A stretch of DNA of 64,000 nt from Rheinheimera pacifica (GTDB lineage: Bacteria; Pseudomonadota; Gammaproteobacteria; Enterobacterales; Alteromonadaceae): the NCBI RefSeq assembly GCF_024809855.1, contig NZ_JANUEM010000003.1, positions 248,001 through 312,000 on the forward strand, written 5' to 3'. A program made the translations under genes and the position numbers. The notes beneath the pieces were generated by a model, which saw only the letters and a program-made list of their open reading frames with translations, made no database searches and was not told the origin of the DNA. Positions 18,807 through 30,800 of this stretch are shown piece by piece. Each line of letters starts with the position of its first letter. The stretch's first letter is position 1.

Positions 18807-20168
18807 TTAACTGCTTGCCGCAGCTGTTGTACCAGCCTGCTCTTTGTTTTCGGTTGCATCATGTTCCGGATCTGGTTCTTCGCTGATATTACGGATCTGT
18901 TTATTACTGAAACCCCACAAGGCAAACAGCATAGGTAAAACCGACAAACAGATTAACATCAGTGCGATACCCCGGCCTGGCCCGGTGCCGATTATCTGGC
19001 CCACGGTACCGGTGATGATGTTGTTGCCGCGCATGATCGGTTCAAACACGAAATCTGCCAGCGGGCCGGCAAGAAAGTCACCCAGAGGAATAGTGAACTG
19101 GGCGAACATACGGCGTAATGCAAATACCCGGCCCTGTACACCCTGGGGAATACGGCTTTGCCAGATGGCCTGGCTGCAGCCGTTAATCATCGGCAACAGG
19201 AATTTAAAGCTGAACAGCCCCAGCATAATCAGCCAGACTGACGGGTAAATGCCCAGTAATAGCAGGCAGAAACCCATTAAAAAGCCACTACCTAAAATAC
19301 CGTTGATCTTTTTCTGCGGGCCGCCGGTGGAAGCCAGGCACAGTGAGCCCAACAACATACCGATACCACCGACTGACAACACCATACCGATCTGTGACTC
19401 GCTGGCAAAGAAATGCAGCATAGGCAGAACAGAGATGGTCCCCATACTGACGGCGAAATTGACCATGCAAAAAAACACCAGCAGATAGACCAGATCCTTG
19501 TGTTTAAACAGGTATGCCCAGCCCAGTTTGAATTCCTGCCACATGGATGAGCCTTTTTTATCACCTTTAAAGGCTTTGGCTTTCGGTATTTTGACCAGTA
19601 TCAGTGTGGTCATGGCAATAACGTAGGTGCCAAGGTCGATCAACAGGATGGTGGTCAGGTCAGTAAAGGCCAGTAAGGCACCGGCTGCTAAAGGCGCGAT
19701 AATCATGCTGCTGGAATCGGCAAATTGCATCAGACCGGATACCCGGCCATAGTCTTTACGTTCTACCAGTGAGGTAATGGCCGCGATATTGGCGGGAGCC
19801 TGGAAGGCTGTCGCAACGGAGCTGATCAGCACACAGACGTAAATATGCCAGAACACTAAATTGTCGTTCATGTACTGGATAGTGATATAGAGCGTAACAA
19901 GAGCTGAAATAGTGTCGCTGATAATCAGGATCTTCTTGCGGTCATAGCGGTCAACGATGGCACCTATCCAGGGGGCCAGTATTACTGCCGGTAAGCCGGC
20001 AAGAACGGCGATCATGGTGAAGGAAGTGACTGAGTCGGTTTGTTTCAGGATCCACAGCCCCAGGGCAAAGCTGGTTAAGCCTGACCCCAGAATAGAGAAT
20101 AACTGACCTGTCCACATCAGCTGGTATTTTTTCATGCCATCGCTGGCGCCCTTAAATTGCAGTAGCAT
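18807..20168 (-). CDS. MFS transporter (exporter, EntS-like family)
   Basis: A 453-residue major facilitator with many hydrophobic segments. It has the motif WIGAIVDRYDRKKIL between TM2 and TM3, and the family's RVSGLMQFADSSSMIIAPLAAG. The short charged C-terminal tail (EEPDPEHDATENKEQ) is cytoplasmic. Relatives of this subfamily (MFS_3, including EntS) often export siderophores or peptides made by neighbouring NRPS genes. It follows NRPS4 by 13 bp and precedes the adaptor gene by 37 bp, so it is part of the same transcript. AAGGA precedes ATG 20168. The cargo is inferred from context only. Confidence 0.87.
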   Translation of the reverse strand: MLLQFKGASDGMKKYQLMWTGQLFSILGSGLTSFALGLWILKQTDSVTSFTMIAVLAGLPAVILAPWIGAIVDRYDRKKILIISDTISALVTLYITIQYMNDNLVFWHIYVCVLISSVATAFQAPANIAAITSLVERKDYGRVSGLMQFADSSSMIIAPLAAGALLAFTDLTTILLIDLGTYVIAMTTLILVKIPKAKAFKGDKKGSSMWQEFKLGWAYLFKHKDLVYLLVFFCMVNFAVSMGTISVLPMLHFFASESQIGMVLSVGGIGMLLGSLCLASTGGPQKKINGILGSGFLMGFCLLLLGIYPSVWLIMLGLFSFKFLLPMINGCSQAIWQSRIPQGVQGRVFALRRMFAQFTIPLGDFLAGPLADFVFEPIMRGNNIITGTVGQIIGTGPGRGIALMLICLSVLPMLFALWGFSNKQIRNISEEPDPEHDATENKEQAGTTAAASS

Positions 20169-20181
20169 TGGAAGTGTCCTT

Positions 20182-23100
20182 TTATAATTTGTTGTAATTG
20201 TTCAGTATTTCTAATATACATTGCTGGCAGTCTGCAGCAAGCCGTTCAATCCGGTCGACCTGATAAATGGCATTGCTAAACTCCCAGCGGATGGCCATAG
20301 CACCTTCCTTGATGTAAACCCCCACGGCCAGCGGGCGTAAACGTTTGGTCTGGTGATCCAGACCATAGCCACCAAAACCGTCAACTTTACGCAGTACGCG
20401 TAAATCTGCCTGGTTATCATGACCAAAATAGTTAAAGAACACCTGAGGTTCCGGCGTGTGGCTAAAGTGCTCGATCAGCTCCTGATCCTGATTCAGGTAG
20501 CGCAGCACGCCATAACCGATACCGCCATTGGGAATGGCCCGCAGTTGCTCGTTGATCGCTTTAATCGCAGCGACCGGGTTAGTATTGTTGCCATAATCGA
20601 GGAACGCCGGGTAAATGGTATTAAACCAGCCGACAGTGCGGGATAAATCCACATCATCAAATAAAGCTTCTTTACCATGCCCGAGCAGGTCAATCATCAG
20701 GCTGTTCGATTTACAGCTCTGCCTGAAGGCATAAACGATGCTGGTAAGCAGGATGGCATCAATTTTGGCACCGGTAATTTTCGGTACTTCGTCAAGCAGT
20801 ACCGTGGTTTGTTGTTGATCCAGCTGTACATAAACGCTTTGCGAACTGGACATCAGGTTTTGCCCGTCAGGGAAGTCTTTTGTCAGTTCGGCGGCATATT
20901 TACGTTCAGGCAGCAGCCAGTATGGTCGCTGCTTTTTCATTTCATCGCTGTGGCCCCAGGCAGACAGTTTTTCCACCCATTGCTTGAAGGAGGTACCTTT
21001 CTCCGGCAATTGCAGCGGTTCGTTGCGGCTGAACTGGCGGTAGCAGGTTTCAAAATCGTCAATAATAATGTGCCAGGAACCGATATCGGCCAGCATAAAA
21101 TGACCAAACAGGAACAGCGTGGGTTTCAGCTCCAGATCACAACGGTATAAACAGGCCTGAAATAACGGGCCCTGTTGTAAATCCAGGGAGGTCACACTGT
21201 GATAGATGCGCCGCCCCAACTGGCGCTCATAATCGGCCTGATCATCGGCTTTCAGCTTAACCTGCCGCAGCGTGAAGCTGGCCGGCGGACCGTCACACAG
21301 CAGCGATGGCCGGGCTGAGTCAGCATCAGGCAGCCGCATACGCAGGCTGTCATGGCGTGTCAGTACATGCTGCAGGGCCCGTTCAACTGCGCTGAGATCA
21401 AAATCATTATCCCGCGGCTCCAGATAGACACCAAGCGTATGAAAATGCGGATTGGTATGCTGTAAGCTGAGGAAATGGCGTTGTGCCGGCGTCATACTAA
21501 CCGGCCCTTCAACCGGGGTAAGCTGGCGCAGTATTTGCGTCGTCAGCGACGCCTGTGCCAGCAGGCGCGGGGTTTTATGCTGGAAAACCTGCCGTGCTGT
21601 CAGGCTGATATTACATAGCTTGGCTTTTGACACCAGCTGGATCACCAGCAGGGAGTCGCCACCCAGACTGAAAAAGTCATCATCGCTGCCGACACGTTCT
21701 GTACGCAGAATTTGCTGATACAACTGGCACAGTGCGGCTTCTATATCATTAGCCGGTGCGACATAGGGTACGCCACTCTGGATTAGGTCGGCTGATGGTT
21801 TGGGCAAACCGCGGCGGTTGATTTTACCGTTTGGCGTCAGCGGCAGTTTATCCAGCTGGATAAAAATGGCCGGCACCATATATTCCGGGATGTGTTTTTT
21901 CAGGTAGAGCCGCAGCTTATCATGTTCCAGCGCACTTTCGCTGGCTTCAAAATAGCAAACAATGCGTTTGTCACCGGGCTTGAGCTCATGTACCACTGAC
22001 ACCGCCTGCTGTACCTGGGGATGTTTGTTCAGTGTGGTATCAATTTCACCCAGCTCAATACGGAAACCGCGAACTTTTACCTGGGAATCCGCCCGGCCCA
22101 GAAAAATAATATTACCGGCGCTGTTATAACGTGCCAGATCCCGGGTACGGTACAACATACCGGTGCCGCTGAGCGGATCGGTGACAAAAGCTTCTGCGGT
22201 CAGATCGGCTCTGGCCATATAGCCTTCGGCCAGACAGTTACCGCCAATATAAATCTCACCCGGTACACCAACCGGAACCGGCTGCATTTGATCATCCAGC
22301 AGATACATCCGGGTGTTTTCAATCGGTTTGCCGATAGTGACAGCACCGTTTTCGCCATCACCGCTTTCAATGCGATGCCGGCTGCACCAGACTGTAGCTT
22401 CGGTCGGGCCATACAGGTTCCAGAATGAAGATGAGCGCAGCAGCAGGGTTTCCGCCAGTTCCGGCGGCAGGGCTTCACCACCGCAGAGAATACGCATGTC
22501 GCGTTTACCTTGCCAGCCCATATCCAGCAGCATGCGCCACATCGAAGGCGTAGCCTGCATAACACTGATATTATGCTGTTGCATCAGTTGTAAAATGCAA
22601 TTGGCATCCTGCAACTGTTCTTTATCCGCCAGCACTACGGTGCCGCCGTTAATCAGCGGCAGGAAAATCTCCAGCACGGCTATATCAAAGCTGATAGTGG
22701 TTACAGCCAGCAGTGTTTCACCTTGTTTTACTCCCGGTGCCCGGCTCATGGCCTGCAGGAAGTTCACTACCGTCTGGTGGCTGATCATGACCCCTTTGGG
22801 CAGGCCGGTGGAGCCGGAGGTGAAAATAACATAGGCCTGATCCGCCGGTTGCGCCTGAGCTGTCAGTGCTGTCACAGGCAGGCTGCTTTGTTGCAGGGTG
22901 TTGCCGTCGCTGCTCAGTTGCAATACCGGCCAGTTACCGGCAGGTAAGTTGGTGCTGAGAGCCGGTTGGCTAATGACAGCAGCGATATTGGCTGTGTCAA
23001 ACATATACTGCACCCGGTCCTGCGGGTAACTGAGGTCAACCGGAATATAAGCGGCACCGGCTTTCAGGGTACCAAGCATGGCAACAATCATCGCGGCATT

Positions 23101-24834
23101 GCGCTCTGTGGCAATGGCAACATAGCTGCCCCTGCCAACGCCGCTGGCTTGCAGCTGCTGTGCCAGTGTAGTGCTGAGCAGATCCAACTGCCGGTAAGTT
23201 AAGCTGGTGTCACGGCTGACGATTGCCGCCAGTTCCGGGGTTGCTGCCGCCTGGCGTTGTACCATTTGGTCCAGCGTACAGGAACTGGCAGGCAGTGTAT
23301 CGCCCCGGCTCCAGTGCTGCAGGATCTGCTGCTTTTCCTGTTCGCTGAGCAGGCTGACACTGGCCAGTTTTTGTTGTGGCTGGGCAAGTAAGTGTTGCAA
23401 CAGCAGGGTCAGGTGTTCGGCCATCCGGCTGATGGTGTCGCGGTTAAATAAGTCTGTGTTGTATTCAATAAAGCCGCTCAGTTCACCGGTGTCATTGAAG
23501 TAAAAGGTCAGATCATACTTGGCGGTCTGGTTCTCGGTGGTCAGCGGCTGCAATTGCAGTGCCCGGTTGACAGGGGCGGTAGCATGCTGTTCGGCTGCCG
23601 CCGGGGTTTGCGTATTGTTCAGGATCAGCATTACCTGAAAAATAGCGGCCCTGCTCATATCCCGTGGCGGGTTCAGTTCTTCTACCAGTTTTTCAAACGA
23701 AATATCCTGATTGGCAAACGCATTAAAGACGGTGGTTTTTTCCTGTTCCAGTTGTTGCAGGAAGCTGAGCTGCGGATCGACATCGGTGCGAAATGCCAGC
23801 GTATTGGTAAAGAAACCAATCACATTTTCCAGCTCTGTACGGCTGCGGTTGGCGATCAGGGTGCCAATGGCAAAGTCATCCTGCCGGCTGTATTTATGCA
23901 ACAGGATCCGCAGTACCGCCAGCATCAGGGTAAAAGGTGTGGCGCCGGTGCTGTGGCACAGCTGACGCAGTTTGCTACTGATGGCCGGAGCGATGTTAAC
24001 CGCTACCGAATTGCCGTTATAGGTGCGTTCAGATGGCCTTGGCCTGTCGGTGTACAGTTCCAGCGGTGGTACGTCAGCCAGCTTGTCTTTCCAGTAAGCC
24101 AGCTTATTCAGCAGTTGTTTCTCCTGAGCGGGAGAGCGCTGCCAGCAGGCATAATCAATATAGCTGTATTCAGTAATAGCACTGACTGGCTGCTTATCGC
24201 CGAGCTGATAGTAGCACTGAAAAATTTGCTGGATCAGCAGGGAATGTGACCAGGCATCAAAGGCAATATGATGCACATTGATATACCACAGGTACTGCTG
24301 TTTGCTCAGCAGAAACAGCCGGCTGCGGAATACGCCATCATGCTGTAAATCGAACGGCGTGTGGCAATCTTCTTTGATTTCGCGCAGTGCGTCACTTCTG
24401 GCTTGCTCTTCTCCGCGTTCGGTGAAGTCAACTACAGGCAGGATGGTGTGGCGTTTATTGCTGATAAAGTCGGCCAGGCTGAGAATATTCTGCCGGGCGG
24501 TGCCATCAATTTCACGGTACTGGCTGCGCAGGATCGGATGAAAACTGAGGGTCTGGATCACGGCTTCGGTCAGCCGGGCTGTATCCAGTACGCCATGTAC
24601 GGCGTAGACCATCGGAATATTGTATTCCGGGCTGGCCGGATCGAACTGTGACATAAACCAGATCCGCTGCTGTTCGTGCGACAGCGGGTAATGTTCAGCA
24701 CTGTCTGCTTTTGGTAGCAGTAATGCTGCTGCGGGCGTAGCACTTTGCCGCTGTGCCAGCCGTTGCATCAACAGCGCTCTCTGTTCGGGGGACAGTGCGT
24801 TTAGCTTTTCTTCTATGTCCATATGGATATCCAT
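20182..24834 (-). CDS. NRPS4: C-A-T-E, Gly-type module with a degenerate epimerization domain
   Basis: A 1,550-residue synthetase. A helical N-terminal docking segment (EEKLNALSPEQRALLMQRL) is followed by C (YPLSHEQQRIWFM; VHHIAFDAWS near 185, with Ala for the usual Gly after Asp). The A domain has TSGSTGLPKG near 670, and the pocket reads D-I-L-Q-L-G-L-V-W, the classic glycine code. T is at about 1058 (DFFSLGGDSL), and its GGDS is typical of carriers that feed an E domain. The last domain, about 1100-1540, is an E fold (RTVGWFNTIYPAFLD, NGGIGYGVLRYL, VFFNYFG). The HHxxxD motif reads HFMLAD, and the EGHGRE motif reads LGHGKE, so both catalytic residues are lost. No thioesterase follows. It starts 11 bp after NRPS3. 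Confidence 0.95.
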   Translation of the reverse strand: MDIHMDIEEKLNALSPEQRALLMQRLAQRQSATPAAALLLPKADSAEHYPLSHEQQRIWFMSQFDPASPEYNIPMVYAVHGVLDTARLTEAVIQTLSFHPILRSQYREIDGTARQNILSLADFISNKRHTILPVVDFTERGEEQARSDALREIKEDCHTPFDLQHDGVFRSRLFLLSKQQYLWYINVHHIAFDAWSHSLLIQQIFQCYYQLGDKQPVSAITEYSYIDYACWQRSPAQEKQLLNKLAYWKDKLADVPPLELYTDRPRPSERTYNGNSVAVNIAPAISSKLRQLCHSTGATPFTLMLAVLRILLHKYSRQDDFAIGTLIANRSRTELENVIGFFTNTLAFRTDVDPQLSFLQQLEQEKTTVFNAFANQDISFEKLVEELNPPRDMSRAAIFQVMLILNNTQTPAAAEQHATAPVNRALQLQPLTTENQTAKYDLTFYFNDTGELSGFIEYNTDLFNRDTISRMAEHLTLLLQHLLAQPQQKLASVSLLSEQEKQQILQHWSRGDTLPASSCTLDQMVQRQAAATPELAAIVSRDTSLTYRQLDLLSTTLAQQLQASGVGRGSYVAIATERNAAMIVAMLGTLKAGAAYIPVDLSYPQDRVQYMFDTANIAAVISQPALSTNLPAGNWPVLQLSSDGNTLQQSSLPVTALTAQAQPADQAYVIFTSGSTGLPKGVMISHQTVVNFLQAMSRAPGVKQGETLLAVTTISFDIAVLEIFLPLINGGTVVLADKEQLQDANCILQLMQQHNISVMQATPSMWRMLLDMGWQGKRDMRILCGGEALPPELAETLLLRSSSFWNLYGPTEATVWCSRHRIESGDGENGAVTIGKPIENTRMYLLDDQMQPVPVGVPGEIYIGGNCLAEGYMARADLTAEAFVTDPLSGTGMLYRTRDLARYNSAGNIIFLGRADSQVKVRGFRIELGEIDTTLNKHPQVQQAVSVVHELKPGDKRIVCYFEASESALEHDKLRLYLKKHIPEYMVPAIFIQLDKLPLTPNGKINRRGLPKPSADLIQSGVPYVAPANDIEAALCQLYQQILRTERVGSDDDFFSLGGDSLLVIQLVSKAKLCNISLTARQVFQHKTPRLLAQASLTTQILRQLTPVEGPVSMTPAQRHFLSLQHTNPHFHTLGVYLEPRDNDFDLSAVERALQHVLTRHDSLRMRLPDADSARPSLLCDGPPASFTLRQVKLKADDQADYERQLGRRIYHSVTSLDLQQGPLFQACLYRCDLELKPTLFLFGHFMLADIGSWHIIIDDFETCYRQFSRNEPLQLPEKGTSFKQWVEKLSAWGHSDEMKKQRPYWLLPERKYAAELTKDFPDGQNLMSSSQSVYVQLDQQQTTVLLDEVPKITGAKIDAILLTSIVYAFRQSCKSNSLMIDLLGHGKEALFDDVDLSRTVGWFNTIYPAFLDYGNNTNPVAAIKAINEQLRAIPNGGIGYGVLRYLNQDQELIEHFSHTPEPQVFFNYFGHDNQADLRVLRKVDGFGGYGLDHQTKRLRPLAVGVYIKEGAMAIRWEFSNAIYQVDRIERLAADCQQCILEILNNYNKL
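20200..21510 (-). other. Degenerate epimerization domain of NRPS4
   Basis: Located at the C-terminal end of NRPS4 (approximate limits). Near 21076-21105 the HHxxxDxxSW motif reads H-F-M-L-A-D-I-G-S-W, with Phe in place of the second His. Near 20658-20680 the EGHGRE motif reads L-G-H-G-K-E, with Leu in place of the first Glu. In characterised E domains these His and Glu residues are the acid/base pair. The rest of the fold motifs are preserved and the reading frame is open, so this is not ordinary gene decay. Confidence 0.85.
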
Positions 24835-24845
24835 TATTTTTGTAC

Positions 24846-27800
24846 TTATCCGGTTATCTCAGCCATCAGGGCCAATAGTTCATCTTCATCTACGGTCTGC
24901 AATTGCAGTTCATCCAGCCGGTTTGCCAGCTGATCCAACTGCTGATAGGCAAATAAGTCGCCCAGTGCCAGTGGCAGATGCTCGCCAAACTGGCGGCGGA
25001 TCAGCGCCAGCAGTTTCATTGCCAGTACCGAATTGCCGCCAAGGCGGAAAAAGTTACTGTGACGGTTGCCGACGTTAATACCCAGCAGTTGCTGCCACAG
25101 GTTTGCCAGTTGTTGCTCGGTGGCGGTTGCCAGATCCTGCTGTGGTTGCTGTTCGGTAAGTTCGCGCTGGCGCAGTTGTTTTTTGTCTACCTTACCGCTG
25201 GGTGTGGTGGGCAGGGCATCCAGTTGCTGCCATAGCGTGGGCACCATATAGGATGGCAGCCAGGCTGTGGCATGTGCGGTCAGGGCAGTTGTATCCAGTA
25301 CTTGCTGTGCGGTGAAAAAGGCTACCAGTAATGGCTCACCGTTACCGGCCTGACACAGTACAACGGCGCAGGCGGTAATACCGGCATAGCGTTCAGCAAC
25401 AGCTTCTATTTCGGTCAGTTCGATGCGGTAGCCATGTAACTTAACCTGCTCATCCAGCCGCTGCAGATAAAGCAGGCGGCCATCGGCCAGCTGTTTTACC
25501 AGATCACCGGTGCGGTACAACCGTTCCTGGCGGCCGTTGTGCCATTGTTTGGTGATAAAGCGTTCGGCTGTCAGTTCGACTTTGCCGCGATAGCCCAGCG
25601 CCAGATTGTCGCCAGCAATATACAGTTCGCCTTTGCTGCCGATGGCAGCCAGTTCTGCTGCGGCATTCATCACATACAGCCGGTTGTTGCTGATCGCCAG
25701 GCCGGTGCTGATCTGGTTAAGGTTAGCGGCAGTGATTTGCTGGCATGATACCCATACGGTTGCTTCGGTTGGCCCGTACATATTCCACAGTTGCCGGCCC
25801 TTATCCAGCAGGCGTTGCGCCAGTACTCTGGGCAGTGCTTCGCCGCCTATCAGCATGGTTAAACCGGGCTGGCCGCTCCAGCCGGATTCCAGCAGCAGGC
25901 GCCAGCCGGCCGGTGTGGCCTGCATAATGCTGATCTGATGTTCATGCAGGTGCCGGGCTATGCTTTCGCCATCACGGTTTTGCTGATTTGGCAATAAGAC
26001 CAGACTGGCACCGTGTAACAGCGGTAAAAACAGCTCCAGCACAGAAATATCGAAAGACACCGGGGTGACCGCCAGCAGCTTGTCTGTTGCACTGATACCG
26101 GGCTCGGTTGCCATCGCATGCAGAAAGTTCAGCATACTGTGCTGGCTGATTTCCACCCCTTTGGGCAGGCCGGTGCTGCCTGAAGTATAAATGCAGTAAG
26201 CCAGCTGTTGTGGCTGATGCTGTAACGGTGGCAGCGCTGCTGCTGTTGTCTGTTGCAGTTGGGACAACAGCAGCACTGGCGCGCCCTGTAATGCCATCCT
26301 GGCTTGCAGTTCAGCGGTACTGATAATGGCCCGTACCGCTGCATCGCTGACAATATATTGCAGGCGTTCCTGCGGGTAATCCGGGTCCAGTGGCAGATAT
26401 GCCGCCTGACAGCGAAAAATAGCCAACAGGGTTATGATCAGCTGACTGTCCCTTGGTACACAGACGGCAACCAAATCACCGGGGCGGATACCGGCCTGAT
26501 AGAGGCTGGCTGCCAGAGCCTCGGTTTCGGTTTGCAGCTGCTGATAGCTGAGCCGGCGATCTGCAGCAATCAGTGCCTGTTTATCGGCATAGTGGCCGGC
26601 AGTAGCGGCAAACCAGCTACTCAGATTATCAAAGGCCGGTGTGCTGCCAGGCTTGCTTTGTGGCAATAACGTCATAAAGGCAGCCTGTTGTTCCTGCTCC
26701 AGCGCGGCTAACGGTCGGGCCGTATCGTGGCCAAACTGGCCGAACAGTTGTTGCAGACGCGTTACCATCAGTTCAACGGAAGCCGGCAGGAATAAGTCTG
26801 TGCTGTATTCGATAAAGCCGCTTAAATTGGTGCCCTGTAACGTTAAACTGAAATTTAAATCAAAGCGTGCGCTGTGGTTATCACTGTCGGGCATTGCCAG
26901 CGACAGCTGCTCGGTAACCGCAATTTCATTTTCGGCGGCAGCAGTGCTGTGGTTAAAGTTGAACAGCACCTGGAACAGCGGATTATGGCTGGTACTGCGC
27001 CCAATATTCAGTAGCTGCAGTAATTGTGGCAGCTGGATCTGCTGGTGCTCAAAACCGGTCAGAATGTGCTGTTTGACTTGTGCAACCAACTGCTTGCAAG
27101 TCATCTGCGGCTGCCATTGCAGCCGGACAGGCAGGGTGTTCAGCAATAGCCCGATCAGCTCATCGCATTGTGTGCTGTCGCGGCCTGAAACCGGTATGCC
27201 GATAACAAAATCGTCCTGGCGGGAAAATTCATGCAGTAACTGGCCACATACGGCGAAGCTGAGCATGTAAAGCGAGACGCCAAGCTGCTCTGCCTGCTGT
27301 TTTAATGCGCCGAGCGTGTCCGCCGGAATAGTAAAACGGCAGCGGCCACCACGGAAACTCGGTACTGGCGGACGCGGGAAATCCGTTGCCAGCTCCAGTA
27401 ACTGCGGCACATCTTTTAACTGCTGCTGCCAGTAATCCAGTTGCTGTTGCTGCCATTGCCGGTAGTCGGGATGCTGTTGCCACAGCGCCAGATCTACCAT
27501 TTGCAGCTGAGGTTTTGCTGCCTGCCAGTGCTGTTGCTGCACCAGTTTCCGGTAGCCCTGACACAGCTGACGCAGCAGTAGCTGGAAGCTGCTGCCATCG
27601 GCATTTATATGGTGCATAACAACACCCAGCGCATGGCTTTGCGCTGCCAGCTTATACAGTATGAAGCGGTAAGCCGGTGCGGCAGTCAGATCAAAAGCGG
27701 TATTGGCATCTGCGGCAAAGCGCTGTGCCAGCGTCTGTGGCATTGCACTGAGATCCTGTTCGCTGAATTGCAGCTCTGCCGTGTGATGCAGACGCTGGAA

Positions 27801-30800
27801 CACAGTACCGTTGTTTTCAGCGTAGATGGTATAAAATGCCGCCTGCTGCTGGCAGATCTGCCGTAACACCTGCAGCAGGCTGGCTTTATCCAGCTCGCCG
27901 TTCAGTTGCAGCAGCATAGGCATGTTGTAGGCAGCGCCGCTGCCGTCCAACTGATGCAATACCCACATTTGCTGCTGGGCAGATGTCAGCGGAAAGGTGC
28001 TTTGTTCCGGCTGGCGCAGTAACGGTACGGTACGCTGACTACCGGTATGCTGGCGTACCAGCTGGGCCAGAGCGCGGATAGTGGGTTGGGCAAAAAACTG
28101 CCGCAGGCTGATATCACTGTGCAAGCTGTCTTTAATCCGGGCCAGCATAGACAGGGCCAGCAGTGAATGACCACCGGCACTGAAAAAGTTCTGCGTCATT
28201 TGCAGCTGCCGGCCGGGCAGTAACTGTTGCCAGATCTCCAGCAATGTATGCTCAATTAAATCATTGCCGGCTGCTTGTTCATCGGTATTGCCGGTTGTTT
28301 CCGGGCGCGGCAGCCTGGCTGTATCAACCTTGCCCCTGTTGGTAAGCGGCAGGGCATTGAGCAGTATAAAGTGCTGTGGTTGCATATAGTCCGGTAACAG
28401 CGGTTGCAGATACTGCTGTAATGCAGCCGGATCCAGATTGTTGCCGGCAGCAACCAGATAAGCCACCAGCTGTTCCGGTTCCAGTACCGTAACATGGCAC
28501 TGCGCGACAGCACTGTAGCGCAGAATTTGCTGGCGGATGCCCTCCAGCTCAATGCGGTAGCCGCGCAGCTTTACCTGCTGATCATTGCGGCCGGCAAAGC
28601 AAATATTGCCATCGTCGAGGTAGTAGGCGCGATCTCCGGTGGCATACAGCCGTTCACCGCTAAGCGGGTGGTGGATAAATTTACCGGCGGTCAGTTCAGG
28701 CTGGTTATGATAGCCCAGCGCCAGGTTATCACCGGCAATATACAGCTCTGCTGTAACCTGTGCCGGTACCGGCATCAAATCAGTGTCCAGTACATACAGC
28801 CGGTTCGGCAAGATGGCTTTGCCGACAGGCACTGCAGCCAGTGCCTGATCCTGCGGCACAACCTGATGCACGCTGCAACTGATGGTTGCTTCACTGGGAC
28901 CATAGGCATTGAACAGCGCTACCTGCTGCGAACGGCTCAGGCTGAACCAGCTTTGCACTGCTGCTCCGGTTAACTGCTCAGTACCGATAATGATCTGACG
29001 GATGCTGGCAGGCAGTGGCTGCTGCGTCTGCAGTAAAGTACTGATCCAGCTGTGCCAGTAGGCGGTAGATAAACTCAGATGTTCAATCTGGTACTGTTCA
29101 ACAAGTTGCTGCAGCCGGGCAAATGTCAGTGCCTGCTGCTGTACCGGCAGCAGCAGGTGACAACCGGCAATTAATGGCGGGAAAATTTCTTCCAGCGCCA
29201 GGTCAAAGGATAACGCTGAGCTCTGTAAACTGGTCCGGCACTGGCTAAGCTGATAGTGCTGCATCATGCTGCTGGCATGGTTGCTTAATGCCTGGCGGCT
29301 GATAACAACCCCTTTCGGGGTACCGCTAGTACCGGAGGTATACACCAGATAAGCCGGCTGGTCTGGTTTGGTTTCTGCCAGCACACTGTGTAACAGTGTG
29401 GCTGGGTTTAGCTCTATCAGAATGCCATCCGTTGCCGGTTGGTCAGTCAGCGTCAGGCTGGCCTGGCTGTCGTGATATAAAAACTGCTTCCGCTGGGCAC
29501 TGATGCCTGGTTCAATAATGACAAAGCAGCCACCGGCAGCCAGTACTGACAGCATAGCAACAATAGCCTGCAACCTGTGCTGACAACTGATTGCGATGAC
29601 GCTTGTGGTTGCCAGCCCGCTTTGCTGCTGGTTTTGTTGTAATAGCGCGTTGTAATGCAGAACCAGCTGCCATAGCTGCTGGTAACTCAGCTGTTGCCCG
29701 CTGTCTGTCAGTGTCAGGGCATGCTGTTGCGGTACACTGCCAGCTGTTTTTGCCAGTGCCGCCATCAGATCCTTGTCTGTTGCTGCAGGCAACGGTGGGT
29801 AGCTGAGTAACTGTTGCTGCTGCGTTAAGGACGACAGGGCCAGTTGCGCCAGCGGACGTTGCGGTTGCTGGATCAGCTGCTGTACCACCTCAGCGAAGAA
29901 ATCGGTATAACGGCTGATGTCCTGCTCGCTGAATAAGGCTTTGTTATATTCAAAATAGCCGTGATAGCCGCCTTGCTGGCAGGTCAGTTCCAGGGTCAGA
30001 TCGAGTTTGGCATAGTGGCGCTGGATGGCACAGCTTTGCCAGTTGTCTGCAGAGGCGGCTATGGCATCTTGCAACGCGTTATAAGAAAACATCACCTGAA
30101 ACAGCGGATTGCGGTTTATGTCGCGTTCCGGTTGTAACAGTTCAAGGATCTGTGAGTAACCCAGTTGCTGATGGGCCAGGCATTGATAAAACTGCTGGCG
30201 TAACTGTTGTACGTATTGTCCGGCAGCCATGTTGCTGTCAATGGCTGCCGGCAGCAATAAGGTATTGGCAACAGCAGCCACGAAGTGCTTCAGCTGGGGC
30301 TGATCGCGGTTCAGCACCGGTGTGGCGACAATAAAATTGCGCTGGCCGCTGAGCTTATGCAGCAGGATATTAAAGCAGGCCAGCAGCAAATTAAAAGGCG
30401 TGATGTGCTGTTGCTGACAATACTGGCTTACTTGCTCGGATAAATCGGCCGGTAAGCTGAAGTAATAATAGTCGCCGGTGTTATCAGCGCTGTCGGTATG
30501 GCGGCTTAACTGTAGCTGGTATTCGCAGTGCTGCAGAGTGCTCTGCCAGAATTGTTCTGACTGCAGCGTTGTTGTCAGTTGCTGCTGTTGCAGATATTGC
30601 TGCATATCTATTGCGGGCAAAGGCAGCTGTGGCAGCGGTTGTCCCTGCAACTGGCGGTACAGGCTGTGCAGTTCTGACAGGATCAGGTTTAATGCATAGC
30701 CATCTGCCACGATATGGTGAATACACAGCGTTAGCAGGTATTGCTGTTGTGGTAACTGGTATAGCGTGCAACGGAACGGCAACTGTGATGATAAGGCAAA

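Noticed and set aside
20182..21540. Terminal domain of NRPS4 as a release-type condensation (CT) domain
   Set aside because: The RTVGWFN, GIGYG and FFNYFG motifs are those of epimerization domains, and the preceding carrier is of the GGDS type. A secondary release role remains possible.
22200..24651. Several open frames of 90-230 aa on the plus strand opposite NRPS4
   Set aside because: They are shadows of a well-supported NRPS frame with normal domain motifs. Their translations show no recognisable fold.
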